From NCBI RefSeq assembly GCF_010093595.1, contig NW_022985445.1, positions 248,001 through 312,000 of the forward strand: a stretch of DNA of 64,000 nucleotides, read 5' to 3'. This DNA comes from Mytilinidion resinicola. Its lineage: Eukaryota; Ascomycota; Dothideomycetes; Mytilinidiales; Mytilinidiaceae. Shown one piece after another: positions 24,719 through 35,804 of the stretch. Each line of letters begins with the position of its first letter. Position 1 is the stretch's first letter. The translations under genes and the position numbers were made by a program. The notes under the pieces were generated by a model that saw only the letters and a list, made by a program, of their open reading frames with translations, had not been told where the DNA came from and searched no databases.

Positions 24719-25292
24719 GGCATAGACGTTGGTGTTGTATATAATTTCTCTTTTTCTTTTCTCATTCTCCGTCTTTTCTTTTCTTCTCCGGCGAGCGTTT
24801 CTTGCTGGAAGGACGGATGTCCGGTTGGGTGGTGGGTCCCTTGGGTTGTTAAAGATTGGCGTTATGGCGATAATATGCGAACAGAGCAGCGATGCTAGTT
24901 GTTTGGCTCGGTATGCATGACGGACCGCAGGGGTCGGTCTAGTAGAGCTACTGTATGCGGTGGGCTTTCGGTGTAGCTATTACCCATGTGGTAAAGCTAG
25001 TCGCATCCAATATTGAAGATGTTCAATTTCGGAACTTTGAAGTTTCTTTCACTAGGATCCTCTGCTCATGCACTAAATCTTCGTGCTGACATGATATTGT
25101 TGCCTTTAACTTTGCTGTACTGCATTCACTGACTCCCAGTCTCTAGTCGCCGGATCCTACCTTTGTAAATACCTCGACAACGCTCGACAAGCTACCTTCT
25201 TCCCGCCATCACCTCTTTTTTCAACGCTCAACCCACCACAATCAGGCTCGTGCTATCCACTACAGCTACTACACCCAATCTACTAGAAGACA
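24719..25292. other. Intergenic stretch after eaf1
   Basis: 3' UTR of eaf1 (T-rich around 24745-24785) and then the upstream region of copy C. No coding signal. Confidence 0.45.
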
Positions 25293-27152
25293 ATGCGTAC
25301 CGCGCAGACCTGACGGAAGTCGTCGGTCCGGCTTCTCTTGTAAGTTCACTCTCACCAACTTCATCTTGTGCATTATAATAGACACTGATTACTTTCCATC
25401 GAAAACGCAAGCGCCACGCTCCATATAACGTCTTCTTCACTATAAAGAAGAAGAAGGCCAGCGTCCCTGTCCCCCAGCCCGAACCCAAGCCCGAATGGCA
25501 ACCCACCAGCTCTTTCCGCTTCTTCGACCTCCCGCGCGAATTGAGGGATATGGTATACGACCACGCCCTAGCCCCGATCACCTCGTCCGACACACCCACC
25601 GATCCCAAGACCTGTCTGAGATAGGCCCCACGCCGTCATCCCGCAGCATCGCCAGGAGTACCCCACTAACCAGCCTCTCGTCAACGCCGCGCTGCTGCAG
25701 ACCTGCAAGCAAGCGTCCGAGGAAGCGAAAGAAGCGCTGTACCGCACGCACACCTTCCTCGCCACCTTCGACTGCGCCGAACAAGCCCTGCAAACAGCAT
25801 CTCCACTTTTAAGGCGGTTGAGGCCGAGCTCGACGGTCTAGCCGACCACCCGCTACCTCGACGTTCCGGCGCACTTCCACCCACGGGGGTCGGGCGCGAC
25901 CCGCTTCCCGCCGCGCTTCGCGGGGCGGGTAAGGGAGGAGACGAAGGTGTGGCATGAGTGGGACATTGCGCGCATCCAGAAACTTGTCCTTGTCTTCGAT
26001 ATCACCAGTGAGCCGTTCTTTCAGTCGCTGTTTGAGCGCGACGACTTTGCTGATGCTGGCGGTGCTGCGGGCCGCGTGAGAGCGTTTCCGCAGAAGTTCG
26101 GGGGGTTCCGTTATGTGCCCGCGCTGAGGGAGGTTAGGGTGTGCGTTATGTATGAGGTGCATACGAGGTGGGGAATGTTGATTGAGCGGGGGGTTATGGC
26201 GCCAGTGGCGCTGGGGCTGGGGGTTGGTTTGAGGTCGATTGTGGAGGCGGTGCCGAGGGGGGTTGGAGGTTAGGTGAGTTGGGATGGGGGAGGGGTGTGC
26301 GGTCTTTGATGAGGAGGCACCGGTGTAGGAGGAGGGGAGTTATGTGAAGGCTGTCGGGGAGGAGGCGATGAGGGGGGTGGCAGAGGGGGTGGAAAGCAAA
26401 GACTAATACGAAAACCCTCTTCTTGCCTGCAGGCCACCCCGTCCGATCCGGGCTCATACACCTGTCGAAATGGCATAATCGTGAAGAACGTTTTAAACCC
26501 GGAGGACCTCACTTACCTTTCTATTAGGCTGTTTATAAGACTGCAATACTTATACTCTAGATCGCGTTCTTTTAATACCTTCCCTTTATTATCTATAAAT
26601 GCTAGTCTCTTATACTCTGTCTTTTAGCACCCCGACTTTTCCCTATAGTGTTTCTAGAACTTATCCCTCTTAAAAAGACCTATTACTTAGATAAATAGCG
26701 TGTTCTCTTCTAGGTCTTTAGGGTCCTTGCCTTCCCCTAGAACTATAGTCTTAAATAGACTATTAATATTAATAAAGCTAACCCTGCAAGGGAAGTTCCA
26801 TTTCTTGCTATCCTTAGAACTAATAAGAAGTTGGCCTTTTAGAGATATTGCGATTAGAATATTATATATAAAGCCGGCTGTGATTCTAGGGGTAGATTTC
26901 CATTTTTGCTAATAGCCTTATACGCTTGTTAAGCCTAACTGTTATTCCCTTCAAGGTAGACTTTGTTAAATTTCATCTAGTTATTATGCTAGAAAGTCTC
27001 GCGCACGATGTCTTGTAGAGTCCGCCGTTAGCATCAACAGAAAGAAATCAAAGGGAGTGGAGAGGGTGGAGGCGGAGGCTTTTGTGAGGGGGATGGATGA
27101 TGAGGGGGTTGATGGCTGTGAGAATGTGAACGTCGATGAAGATGTGGATTGA
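25293..27152 (+). pseudogene. F-box-like/2EXR-like family, copy C (full length, frameshifted, split by insertion)
   Basis: All parts of the family are present in order but in different frames: a conserved first-intron donor (GTAAGT near 25340); the basic segment KRKRHAPYNVFF plus the box FRFFDLPRELRDMVYDHALA (25400-25620, ends at TAG); LLQTCKQASEEAKEALYRTH in another frame (~25685-25760); RYLDVPAHF through HEWDIARIQKLVLVFDI and GFRYVPALREVRV (~25850-26270); then GEEAMRGVAEGVES in yet another frame, to 26401. The final KGVERVEAEAFVRG block is at 27051-27152, beyond a 647-bp AT-rich insertion. At least three frame changes make it non-functional. Confidence 0.7.
26402..27048. mobile_element. AT-rich, RIP-like insertion with candidate 5-bp target duplication
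   Basis: CAAAG occurs at 26397-26401 and again at 27049-27053. Removing the intervening 647 bp plus one CAAAG rejoins the coding sequence of copy C in frame and aligns gap-free with copy A over the junction (EGVES-KGVER against EGIER-EGVER). The bulk (about 26515-27000) is strongly TA-rich with few CA/TG dinucleotides, as after repeat-induced point mutation; the first ~110 bp is balanced. No terminal inverted repeats or open frames are visible. Size and a 5-bp duplication would fit a solo LTR, but TG...CA ends are not seen. Confidence 0.55.
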
Positions 27153-27272
27153 GGGCGAGGGGGGAGAGCGTGGAATATACGGGATCCTGGCACGGCGAGG
27201 CTTCTGGAAACTGGAACGAGACGTGGTAGGGCACTCGGAATAGGACGTACTAGATCCCCTTTCCCTTGATAC

Positions 27273-27347
27273 CGTTGGATGAAAAAAGCACACCCCGCCT
27301 AAGATTAGGGGGACCGGAAAATAAGCCACGTTATATACTTCCAACAA
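27273..27347 (+). repeat. Dispersed repeat, copy 1 (LTR-like fragment)
   Basis: About 75 bp nearly identical to 46338-46405. The shared core 'gcctaagattagggggacc' is followed at the same distance by 'ttatatacttcc'. Copy 1 has small extra bases (a longer A-run and 'accc'). The TATA-like block and the 'TGTTGGATGA' beginning of copy 2 suggest the 5' part of a retrotransposon LTR. Confidence 0.6.
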
Positions 27348-27499
27348 ATACAGCAACGGGCTCAACTAAGTCATTTGACACTCCACATCCTTCACCTCCA
27401 AGTATTGCAGCAAGTCTCATCACAAGTTCCTACTCTCGTTCAGGACAATCCGCAGACGAATCCGACCTAGCGCAGCTAACAACTCTCCTACGAACCCCC

Positions 27500-28176
27500 T
27501 CAACTCTCCTCCCCACCCCCCAGCGCCTCCCTCAACTTCCCCCTCAGCAACTCAGCCAACATGCCCACATCCGGCGGGCCCCCTTTCCCAATGATGCTTT
27601 TGTCCGGCGCGCCTACTCTGATGAACTTCACCGAGCGCCTTACACTCTGCGCATCCTTCTTTTCTGCCTCCAGCTCCCTCACTTTCTCTAAGATTTGGCC
27701 CTCCATCTCCATTGGCACTTCACGGCCCAAGATCATCGCCACAGGGATTCTGCGATCCTGTGCTTTACGGGAAGCGTTGGAACCGATGCCGGTTTCTTGG
27801 GGGACGGCTAAGTCGCCGGCTAGGAGCCGCGGGAGTTCGGCGAGGGCGTGTTTGATTAGGGAGTGGTGGACGGCTGTGGGGTGTGTTAGCTTCTGAGAAC
27901 GAGACGGGAGAAAAGGGAGTATAGGAGACGTTGTAAAAAGTAGAAGTGGGGTAAAAAGAATAGGGGAATGTAAGTAAAGAGGGGAAAGGAGTGTGCCAAC
28001 AGACTATCAAATTCCGGCACGAGTAGCCTCGCGAGCTGGACTCCGACTTGCTCGTAGGCACCTATCATCGCTATGGGGATGCCGGGGGTGTCTGGGTTGG
28101 ATGAAGATGAAGGAGCGGCCAGCGCGTCATGGGGAGTAGTGCTGGGAAGGGAGGATGAGCTTGTGGCTTCTGCCAT
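27500..28176 (-). CDS. Small Rossmann-like fungal protein of unknown function
   Basis: Spliced model complement(join(27500..27873, 28005..28176)), 181 residues; the 131-bp intron (donor GTCTGT) splits the codon in PEFD|TVHH. A low-complexity Ser-rich N-terminus precedes a first beta-alpha unit (IAMIGAYEQVGVQLARLL), then LIKHALAELPRLLAGDL, a central strand-helix (IPVAMILGREVPMEMEG) and a C-terminal helix MLAELLRGKLREAL. The pattern matches a widespread set of short fungal Rossmann-type proteins usually annotated as hypothetical; the typical glycine-rich GxxGxxG nucleotide loop is not clear, so no cofactor is claimed. Confidence 0.55.
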
Positions 28177-28759
28177 TTCGAATGGTATCTTTTTTGCTGG
28201 CTTGAGCGTGGGTAGATTTGGAGAGATTGTACGAAGGAAAAGGGAGAGAAAGATTCGAGGTGAAAACTTTATATGTATACTCGCTCGCGGCGGCAATCGG
28301 ATGTTTGTGAATAATATCAAATATATGAGATAATATCTAGATCTTGGGTGATTCGGCAATCGGCGAAGAAAGGCCGACCAGGTAGTACTTTGTAAGAATT
28401 GGTGAGCTCGTGATACAGAAGAATGAGAAGTCGTTGGCCTTGGAGAATTTTACTGTTGGGGCAGAGCAAACGAAGCAAAGGGAGCTGAGATAATTCGAGC
28501 AAACTCGGGGGAACTTTCGTGCTAGTGAGTTCTATAATTGGTTGAATTGGAGCGAAGGGTGTCTAGAGTTCGGCGAACCAAAGTATCGGATTGGTGGCTT
28601 GTGTGGATTTAGAGGTCTAATGTCAATGATGTATACCTGTAGGACCTCATACATTATCGCGAGTCGAGGTTTGGGAAGAAGTCACCTGACTATAGACTCG
28701 ACTTTTATCATGTATCATCCATATTTTCAATATTCGACCCAGTCACTTCTTTTTCTTAC
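28177..28759. other. Intergenic stretch
   Basis: Promoter side of the Rossmann-like gene and 3' side of the acyl-CoA synthetase. No supported feature. Confidence 0.4.
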
Positions 28760-31112
28760 TCATAACTTCGCAACACTTGCCCTCAACCCATCCAAATCCT
28801 CAACTGTCCACTCTACATACCTATCCTCCCCCTCCAACCCCTCCACCTTCGGATGCCCTAGCGCATGCGGCCAAAACAAAATCTTATCCACCTCCTTCTC
28901 CGACTTCCCCTCCGCTTCAGCCCTTTCCCGTATCTTCCGTATATCAATCCCATCATTGCGTAACGGGACTTTGTTCTGCTTATTATTATGCGTCGGCGCG
29001 ACGCTCGAGCTTATTCGCAGGAAAATAGGAACAGCATACCGCGGCAACCTCGCACAAGCATAAGCAAGAAGTGCCGTATAATCAAAGCTATCTCGAAGCT
29101 CCGGCGGTATGAACAGCGCAGCGCAGCCCGCGCGACCGTCGTAGCCGGGTACTTCAACTCCGTACACATTCGCTTCCATGACGCCAGGGAAGTCGCCGAG
29201 TGCGTGGGACACTTCAGCCGTAGACACGTTCTCGCTCTTCCACCTGAAGGTGTCGCCAAGGCGGTCCATGAAGTACCACCGCCCGTCTGGAGTTCTCCGA
29301 AGGGCGTCGCCGGTGCGGTAGTATAGGTCCCCTTTCTTAAACAGGTTCCGCTCGAACTTCTTCTCCGTGGCTTCAGGATTCCGCCAGTAGCCTGGGAATG
29401 CAGACTCCGTAGAGATCTTGACGATGATTTCGCCACCTTCGTCGAAGGGTTTCGGGGACGCAAACCCAGTGATAGGATCGCGGACGATGGCGTTGGTTTC
29501 GTGGTCGATTTCGACGGGGATGTAGGCGTTGCGGGTTAGGAAGCGGATGATGGCGCCGTGGTGGCCGACGGCGGAGGTGAGGTAAGGCCCTGGAGTTTGC
29601 GTGAGTATTGAGAATGTGAGTAGTGAGATTAAGGGAGGGGATCATACCCTGACACACATTCAACAACCCAAACACGCCCTCTGTGCTGTTGAAGAACTCG
29701 CCCACCTTCTTGATCCCAAATCGCTCCACGAACCGCGACCATACATCCGGCCGTAGCCCATTGCCGAACATCAAATGCACTCTATGCTCCCGATCTCTCG
29801 GGCTTGGGGGCGCCGCAAGCAAATACCGTGCCGTCTCGCCGACATACACGAAAGCAGTGGAGTCGGAATCTCGGACCTCGTCCCAAAAGCGCGAGGTAGA
29901 GAATTTCCTGCCGATGCAGACGGTTGTGCCGGTTATCATACAGCTGATGGAGACTGTGCAGCCAGTGCCGTGGTAAAGGGGCATGCAGTCGTACCAGCGG
30001 TCGCCGCCGGGGCCTGACTTGATGCCAATGGCGCCCATGCGGGCGCTCGTGAGGGCGTCGGCGCGGGCGATGGGGAAGGGGCAGGCTTTTGATTTGCCGG
30101 TTGTGCCGCTGGGAGTGTTAAGATGTGGTCTGATTGAAGATATGGCCAAGGGGGTTCACAAATGAGGAGCAGACTTTGGTTCTAAGAAATTTGGAGCACG
30201 TGACTTGACGTATGTTGAAAGAAATGGATTATGGAGCTCGCGAAAGAGAAAGACGAAACGGCAGAGAAGGGAAATTCGTACCTGGTATACAATAATATCA
30301 TCGGAAAATCTCCCTTAACCCCCTCCCTTAACGCATCCTCCGGCCTCCTGGGCTCCAACCGCCTAATCTCCCCCTTCTTTCCCTCATCCAAAATCACTAT
30401 CCGCATCCCCAACTCCCCCTCAATCCTATCTCTAACCTCCTCAATTCTCTCCCTACACCCCGTGTTTTCATCCACAATAAGCAACTTCGCGTTACTAATC
30501 TTCAAACAATGCACCAACGAATCCCCACTCAAATTGTAATTTATCAGCGCCGGCGCCGACCCCACGGCCCATGAGCCAATCATGTTAAACATGAACTCTG
30601 GGCGGTTGGTGAGGTAGAAAGCGACCAGCTCAAGGGGTTTAAGCTCGTTGGCGAGGAAGAACTGGGCGTAGCGGCAACATTGCGCGTAGGTCTCGGCCCA
30701 GTTGTAGCAGCCGTCGCGGGACCAGATGCATTCCGTGTGGGAGGGGAGGCGGTTTACTTGGGCTTCGAAGAAATACCAGAGGCTTACGCGGTTGGCTTTT
30801 GCTAATATGTCCCAGAAGCGTCAGAGTTGAGACAGTTGAGATTCGAAGATAGGAGCATGGAAAGGGTTCGCAGTACCAGCTGCAGCAAATTCTTGGTTCG
30901 ATTTCCAAATCAGATATAGGCGCTTTGCATCTTGTGATAGAGCTAGTTTGGCATCTAGATATGCGGCGGCTGCGGTGGTTGCGGCGGTGGTTGCGGCGAT
31001 AGTAGCTATACAAAGGAGAGGGTTAGCCGTTTGGGACGTGAAGCAAGGAGGTTTGAGTGGTAGCACAGATCGTGCACATGGACAATGCTATTGTCTACGT
31101 ACCGAGCGCCAT
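28760..31112 (-). CDS. FAT1-type very-long-chain acyl-CoA synthetase with PTS1-like C-terminus
   Basis: Spliced model complement(join(28760..29589, 29648..30108, 30282..30801, 30877..31005, 31103..31112)), 649 residues; the first exon is only 10 nt and all phases fit. Seen: an Ala-rich N-terminal hydrophobic stretch, the AMP-binding signature LLYTSGTTGKSKA (split by a 173-bp intron), a YDCMPLYHGTG motif, FNSTEGVFGLLN, and the FATP/VLACS hallmark YFMDRLGDTFRWKSENVS. The enzyme activates long and very long chain fatty acids with ATP and CoA, for import and beta-oxidation. The last three residues are AKL, a good PTS1, so peroxisomal location is inferred. A second possibility is a related peroxisomal AMP-ligase with a specialised acid substrate. 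Confidence 0.88.
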
Positions 31113-31688
31113 ATCTGCTGCCCCCTTCGCCTAATCGAACTGTAACTTTGGTTCCAAAAAAGCAGCAATCACGTCAAATGTAGCGGTGAAGAAGGATTAG
31201 CAACGAACGCAGCAAACAAGCTCGGGTTATGAAGAGCTATTGGAATTGAGGAGGTAGCATGGTGGATAGTATTAAGATTCGTCATGACTATCATATGAGG
31301 AGTTGCCGTGTTACAGTGCCGCTGTGTCTGCTTGTGCCGAGGCGATTTGCAGGATTCTGACAGCTTCCCCCGGACGGAACAACCCCACACGCTGATCAGT
31401 ACATATAGTGGGCCGCTAGGGTGGAAAGGTGGAGTATTGTATATACAGTGTTAGTGTTAGGATACAGTGGTGATTCAGCTGATGCGGTTTCAGCGATTGA
31501 AGCTGACGCTTGCAGCACCATCAATCTATCTCACGATGTCTCGATCTCATCTCTGGAGAGGTCTAGAATACATTACAGGAAAGCCTAACCGAAACGCTAA
31601 ATATCAGAACATTAGCCTCCAACGCCTTCATAAACAAAGATCTACTGCGCCAGAACAATGCCCCTAAACCCACGAAACCTATCATGCT
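31113..31688. other. Intergenic stretch
   Basis: Promoter side of the acyl-CoA synthetase and 3' side of the secreted protein gene. Nothing recognisable. Confidence 0.4.
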
Positions 31689-32734
31689 TCAAAATGCCAA
31701 TAAGCCCGCAAACATAAACAGCGAAGCTACAATCACATACTTCGTCGTAGCTAGCGACAATACTGATGCCGCGCCGGTCGCAGTGGCCGCCGCTCCAGTA
31801 GCCGTTCCACTCGCCGTCTGACCAGACGCTGATGCACCCGTCTGCGAAGTGCCTACAAGTGCTGTTGACGCCGCAACAAGCTCCGTTGACTGATCTTTCG
31901 CCGACGAACTAGGGCCTTCAAGTCCACCCAAGGGCGTAGTCGTAAACCCTGCCGCCGATTTTGAACTCTTAGGACTTCCCGTCGTACTGGCAGACGCAGT
32001 CGCAGCGCTTGCGTCCCCAACTGAACTCGTCTTAGATGCCCCACTGCTCGCAGCAGCAGCCGTACTCGCCCCCGTCGCAGCAGCCTTCCCGTCACAACTC
32101 ACACTCCCTCCAAGATTCACCACCATCTCCACCCCCGCCACCGAATCCACAAGCCCGTTATCATCTTGGAATGACTTGACCTCGAACGCCTCTCCCTCCT
32201 TCGGTATCTTCATCGTCGCAATATCATTGTTCCCAGGCTGGTTATAGAACAAGAACGCGTACTTCCGCCCATCGCCCGTCTCGCCGAACGCGCCAGGCGG
32301 CTTATATTCTTGAATCGCGGTGGCGTTGGACGAGATGGAGGTGATGTCGAAGTCGTATTTGAAGTCGGGTTTCGCGTAGTGCAGGGTCCGCGCGGAGTCG
32401 CAGGAGATGTCGAGCAGGACGATGAGGTATTTTGTGGCGGTGGCGATGCCCGAGGAGTCGCCGAAGGCGAATTCGGGCTCTTTGGCTACGTCTAGGGGTG
32501 GGTGTTAGTAGGAGTATCGATAGAGGGGAAGAGGAGGGGGAACATACCTGCTTTCTTGAAGGTCGTTCCGTCTTTAAAGCCGTTTTCGGGGTCCCCGACG
32601 TAGGAGACTTGGAAGGAGACGCTGCTAGTCTCGAAGCCGATGGATAGGTCGGCTGGGATGCTGCTGTTCTGAGCATGAGTTCGAACAAAGAGTGCTGCGG
32701 CGCATGCGAGGCGAGTGAGGTATGTAGTCAACAT
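31689..32734 (-). CDS. Secreted GPI-anchored PEBP-like protein
   Basis: Spliced model complement(join(31689..32491, 32548..32734)), 329 residues. A signal peptide (hydrophobic LACAAALFVRTHA, cleavage before QNSS) leads to a ~160-residue globular domain with TKYLIVLLDISCDSARTLHY and GRKYAFLFYNQPGNND, resembling fungal phosphatidylethanolamine-binding-like proteins, with several Asn-X-Ser/Thr sites. A ~110-residue Ser/Thr/Ala-rich stalk follows, and then a C-terminal hydrophobic tail (YVIVASLFMFAGLLAF) of GPI-attachment type after a small-residue omega region (GAAS). It is probably a cell-surface or wall protein. The ligand is unknown and the PEBP assignment is by motif pattern only. Confidence 0.65.
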
Positions 32735-33689
32735 ATTGGAAGATATACAGGTTCGAAAATCAGATAATCGAAAGGTAGGTCAAGACGTATTACTTTCTGG
32801 AAGAAGAAATGAAATCGCTTGAACAATTAGAAAACAAATCAAGGTAGATGCGCAAAACATTCAGATCAGATCGTTAATGCATTCAACTTTGTGCGCACCC
32901 ATCTCATTATATATCCCCCTCACTCCAACGCCATACCAAGCCCCAAACCTACGCCACACGTCGCGACAACCGCCGCGATGCAGGTCTCAAACTACAGTTA
33001 AGCTTAATTTGGTGCGCTCATTAGCAAAAATACCAAGCGCTGTGAGGGCGAGAGAGGCGCAGCTGTTTTGAGAGTGTTTCACGCAGGGCGCTTCCGGCAC
33101 TCTGGCAATCCGACGGTATAGGTTGCAAGTGCCCAACACCAAACTTTCTTATTTAGAAGACCTGTGCCGCATTTTTGCAGCTCGAGAATATTCAGCGCTG
33201 GAAAAGGAGGTATTTTGGGATTGGCGATCGGGTTGGGTGTTCTGTCTGATGGCGGCGAGGATGCAGAGTGGAGGGGATGTTTGAAACGCCAACATTTGTG
33301 CGTTGTACGATGATCGGGTGGGTTTGCGAGTTCGTAAGTTTGGATGATATTGGTGTATTGTGACCGAATATACTCATTGTGACCATCAGCGAACTCTTGA
33401 ATGCTGGTTCGAGAGGTATTTCGAAACGCATTCACTGTTATTTGAAAGCACGTGACATGCATCCAAGTCGCCCCCACGTCTGATTTAAGATACATCCTCT
33501 TAGGCTTTTGATACTCTCTTACCTGCTGTGAGTGATGCCTCAAGGACTTTTAGTGATCTGTGGGATGTGTAGTATCACGTGATGTTTCTGATCCTGCCAG
33601 GCTCGTCTTAGCGGTAACTGCTAACCTCATGCCTCAACTTGGACTCATACCTCTCAATCAAACACAACGCATTTAAGTTTCCCAATCTT
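32735..33689. other. Intergenic stretch
   Basis: About 950 bp. A minus-strand frame (33079-33543) is open but has no protein-like features. A palindromic TCACGTGA E-box lies at about 33573. Confidence 0.4.
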
Positions 33690-34426
33690 CCAATATACTC
33701 TTAGAAACTCCGGACGGAAACATAGTCAGCGAATTTCAAGGAGGACTCTCAGTCATCAGGATTTCAGAACATGCTGTTGTGAAGTGCGGATATGGTGTCA
33801 CCGAATCCGAAGCCCAAAACCAGCAGCAGGCATACGAGATGATCGATACCGCAATTATAAAGATTCCACGCGTCTATCGGTTCTTTGCCCTTGAGGATAC
33901 AGGGTATATTGTCATGGAATACATCAACGGTCAAGAGCTATTCTCGGTCGAAGACCCGAACGTCTACTTGAAGGCAATGGTAAATGTTTTGCGACACTTC
34001 GAACAAGTGCAACATGATAAGCCTGGACCTTTTCACGGAGGACTTGTGGTGGGCCATCTTTGATTAGACTATGACTCAATCATCGCCCCCGCAAGCATAT
34101 TCGATGTCGAAGATTACTATGATAGAAGACAATTGGAAAAACTACAGCACATCAACCTGAAACATTATCCGCTGATCTTCTGCCATCTCGATATCGCCCC
34201 TCAAAATATTTTGATGCTAGAGGATGGGTCTCTGTGCCTTGTTGATTGGGCCTCCGCTGAGTTTTACCCTAGACTGTTTGAAAGATGTACCTTAGGACTT
34301 AACAGAAGAAAGGAGGGTGACTGGAGTGTCAAGATTCTTGAGCTTATGGATGATCTCGATGAGGGCGAATTATTTCAGACTCGGTTGTTAGAACAAGCTT
34401 ACTATCTTGGAGTCAAATACCAATAG
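33690..34426 (+). pseudogene. Kinase-like (aminoglycoside-phosphotransferase fold) gene with an in-frame TGA
   Basis: A single frame runs from about 33700 to 34426 with one TGA at 34061-34063. Upstream of it are a glycine-rich start, EHAVVKCGYGV (ATP-binding Lys) and YIVMEYINGQEL (hinge). Downstream are the catalytic loop IFCHLDIAPQNILML (HxD...N) and the metal-binding LVDWASAEFYP. This is the fungal APH/protein-kinase-like family common in Pezizomycotina. The stop sits where relatives have an aromatic residue before the DYDS segment; TGG to TGA by one G-to-A change would explain it. No secure ATG exon was found. Probably a young pseudogene; stop readthrough or misassembly is less likely. Confidence 0.6.
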
Positions 34427-34981
34427 TGAGTGGATTGCTGTAAGCTAGGTCACCTTTCTAACGGTAATAGCCACTACCCCAAATTGAAAAGGAAGCAAAA
34501 GCCGCTGCTAGGAATGATGGCCCTAAAGAGAACTGAAAAGAAGGACTGCTATAGGAAAGAGGGAAAGCAAGACGCAACACAGGGGATGTCAACTCTGTGA
34601 AGGAAATGCTTCTACTCCTTCCGCTCCTCCTACTCCTCCCACTCCTACTCCTCCTCCTCCTCCTCGTCGCCATACCACTCTTCCCTCCAATTTTCCTCGC
34701 TCTGAAATCTGCCCTCACGAATGTCGTTAGGTTTCTCCGCCCCAGTAAGAGAGTACCACTTCGTAAAAAAGTCCCAAGCGTGATTCAGTGCGCCCGGATG
34801 CAAGCTGAACACATCTGGCCTTGATGCCATTTTGAACAAGAGGGTGTAGCTAATTCAAGTCAGCCACACTTGGAGTTGCTGGCATAGTAGCTGCCTACAT
34901 GCCTAGCCAGTTACAACTTCTACAGAGAGGGGTTGGGGTACGGTGGCCTACCGTGCCTACCGTGCCTACTGCTGTCTCTAA
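34427..34981. other. Intergenic stretch with CTC-rich tract and a short acidic ORF
   Basis: A (CTC/CTA)n-like polypyrimidine tract lies at about 34610-34672. On the minus strand it encodes the Glu-rich tail of a ~60-codon frame starting near 34830 (MASRPDVFSLHPGALNHAWD). That N-terminus is protein-like, but no further exons could be joined. Confidence 0.3.
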
Positions 34982-35594
34982 TTAGTGCTTCTGCCTACGC
35001 GTACAGTCACTTCCTACGTAGTATATAGTTTGGCCTTCGGGCCCCCGAAATAAGACAGAGTTCACGTCAATTTGCAACCTGAGTGCCACAAGCAATGATA
35101 TTCGAATAGCATGCTCATACTTCCAATAGTGGCATCCAGAGCCACCACCCGAGAACAGGTATCGGTGAAGATGCCACTCATCTCTTATCATATTATCGAG
35201 GCTCCTAACCTCCACGGCAGTACCGAGCTCGTAATCCTTATGCTTGATCTCCCGATGACGACCGGTGATAGTTCACTAGATTCCAGATGAGTTTGCTCCG
35301 TGTCTCGTCCGCATCGGTTCTCATGTCGACTTTTACCGCACGATTGCTATCTAAGAGTAGAAGTATTGTGACATGGTTTTCGCTGTGGGGTGAGTCGATT
35401 CCCCATGACCCGGTGGTATGGATGACGACCCGAATTATCCTGAGCATGGAAGTGTTGTTTCGAAAATAAGCAATGTTATAGTCCTCGTAATGAGCGACAG
35501 TGTGGGTAATGGAGGCAGACGTGGTGCTTGCGCCTGGGAAAGTTGCAGTCGAGGGATTCCCGGTTGAGGCTGGAGTATAAGCGTAGGGCTGCAT
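34982..35594 (-). pseudogene. DUF7770-like protein with a frameshift
   Basis: From ATG at 35594 the frame gives LRIIRVVIHTTGSWGIDSPH, NHVTILLLLD and VKVDMRTDAD, then stops at 35238. The continuation (KDYELGTAVEV, then HRYLFSGGGSGCHYW) is in the next frame from about 35247 down. The order (HTTG..., NHV-x-I-x-LLL, VxxDM, GSGCHYW) resembles the fungal DUF7770 family of unknown function. A GTATGA after CHYW could be an intron donor for a lost last exon. A single indel at ~35245 breaks it. Confidence 0.4.
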
Positions 35595-35804
35595 GGCTGC
35601 GGTCTCACGAATTCCTAAGACTGGAAAATCTTTGGAAGAGTTATACAAGTTCAGTTCCGTACAGTAGGAGCAACAATGGAGGATGGAATACTTGAATTTA
35701 TTCCTAAACCCATTGAGGGCCAGAGCGTCGTAGCTTTGAGAGTCACAATGTCTCTCTCGGCTTGTTGTGTTCCCGAAAGCAATCGCCAGTGCTTCAGTAT
35801 TCAC

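Noticed and set aside
33079..33543. 154-codon minus-strand frame
   Set aside because: No start context, family motif or codon pattern; sequence reads as non-coding.
34597..34680. Leu-rich plus-strand ORF over the CTC tract
   Set aside because: It is a translation of a polypyrimidine repeat, not a plausible membrane protein.
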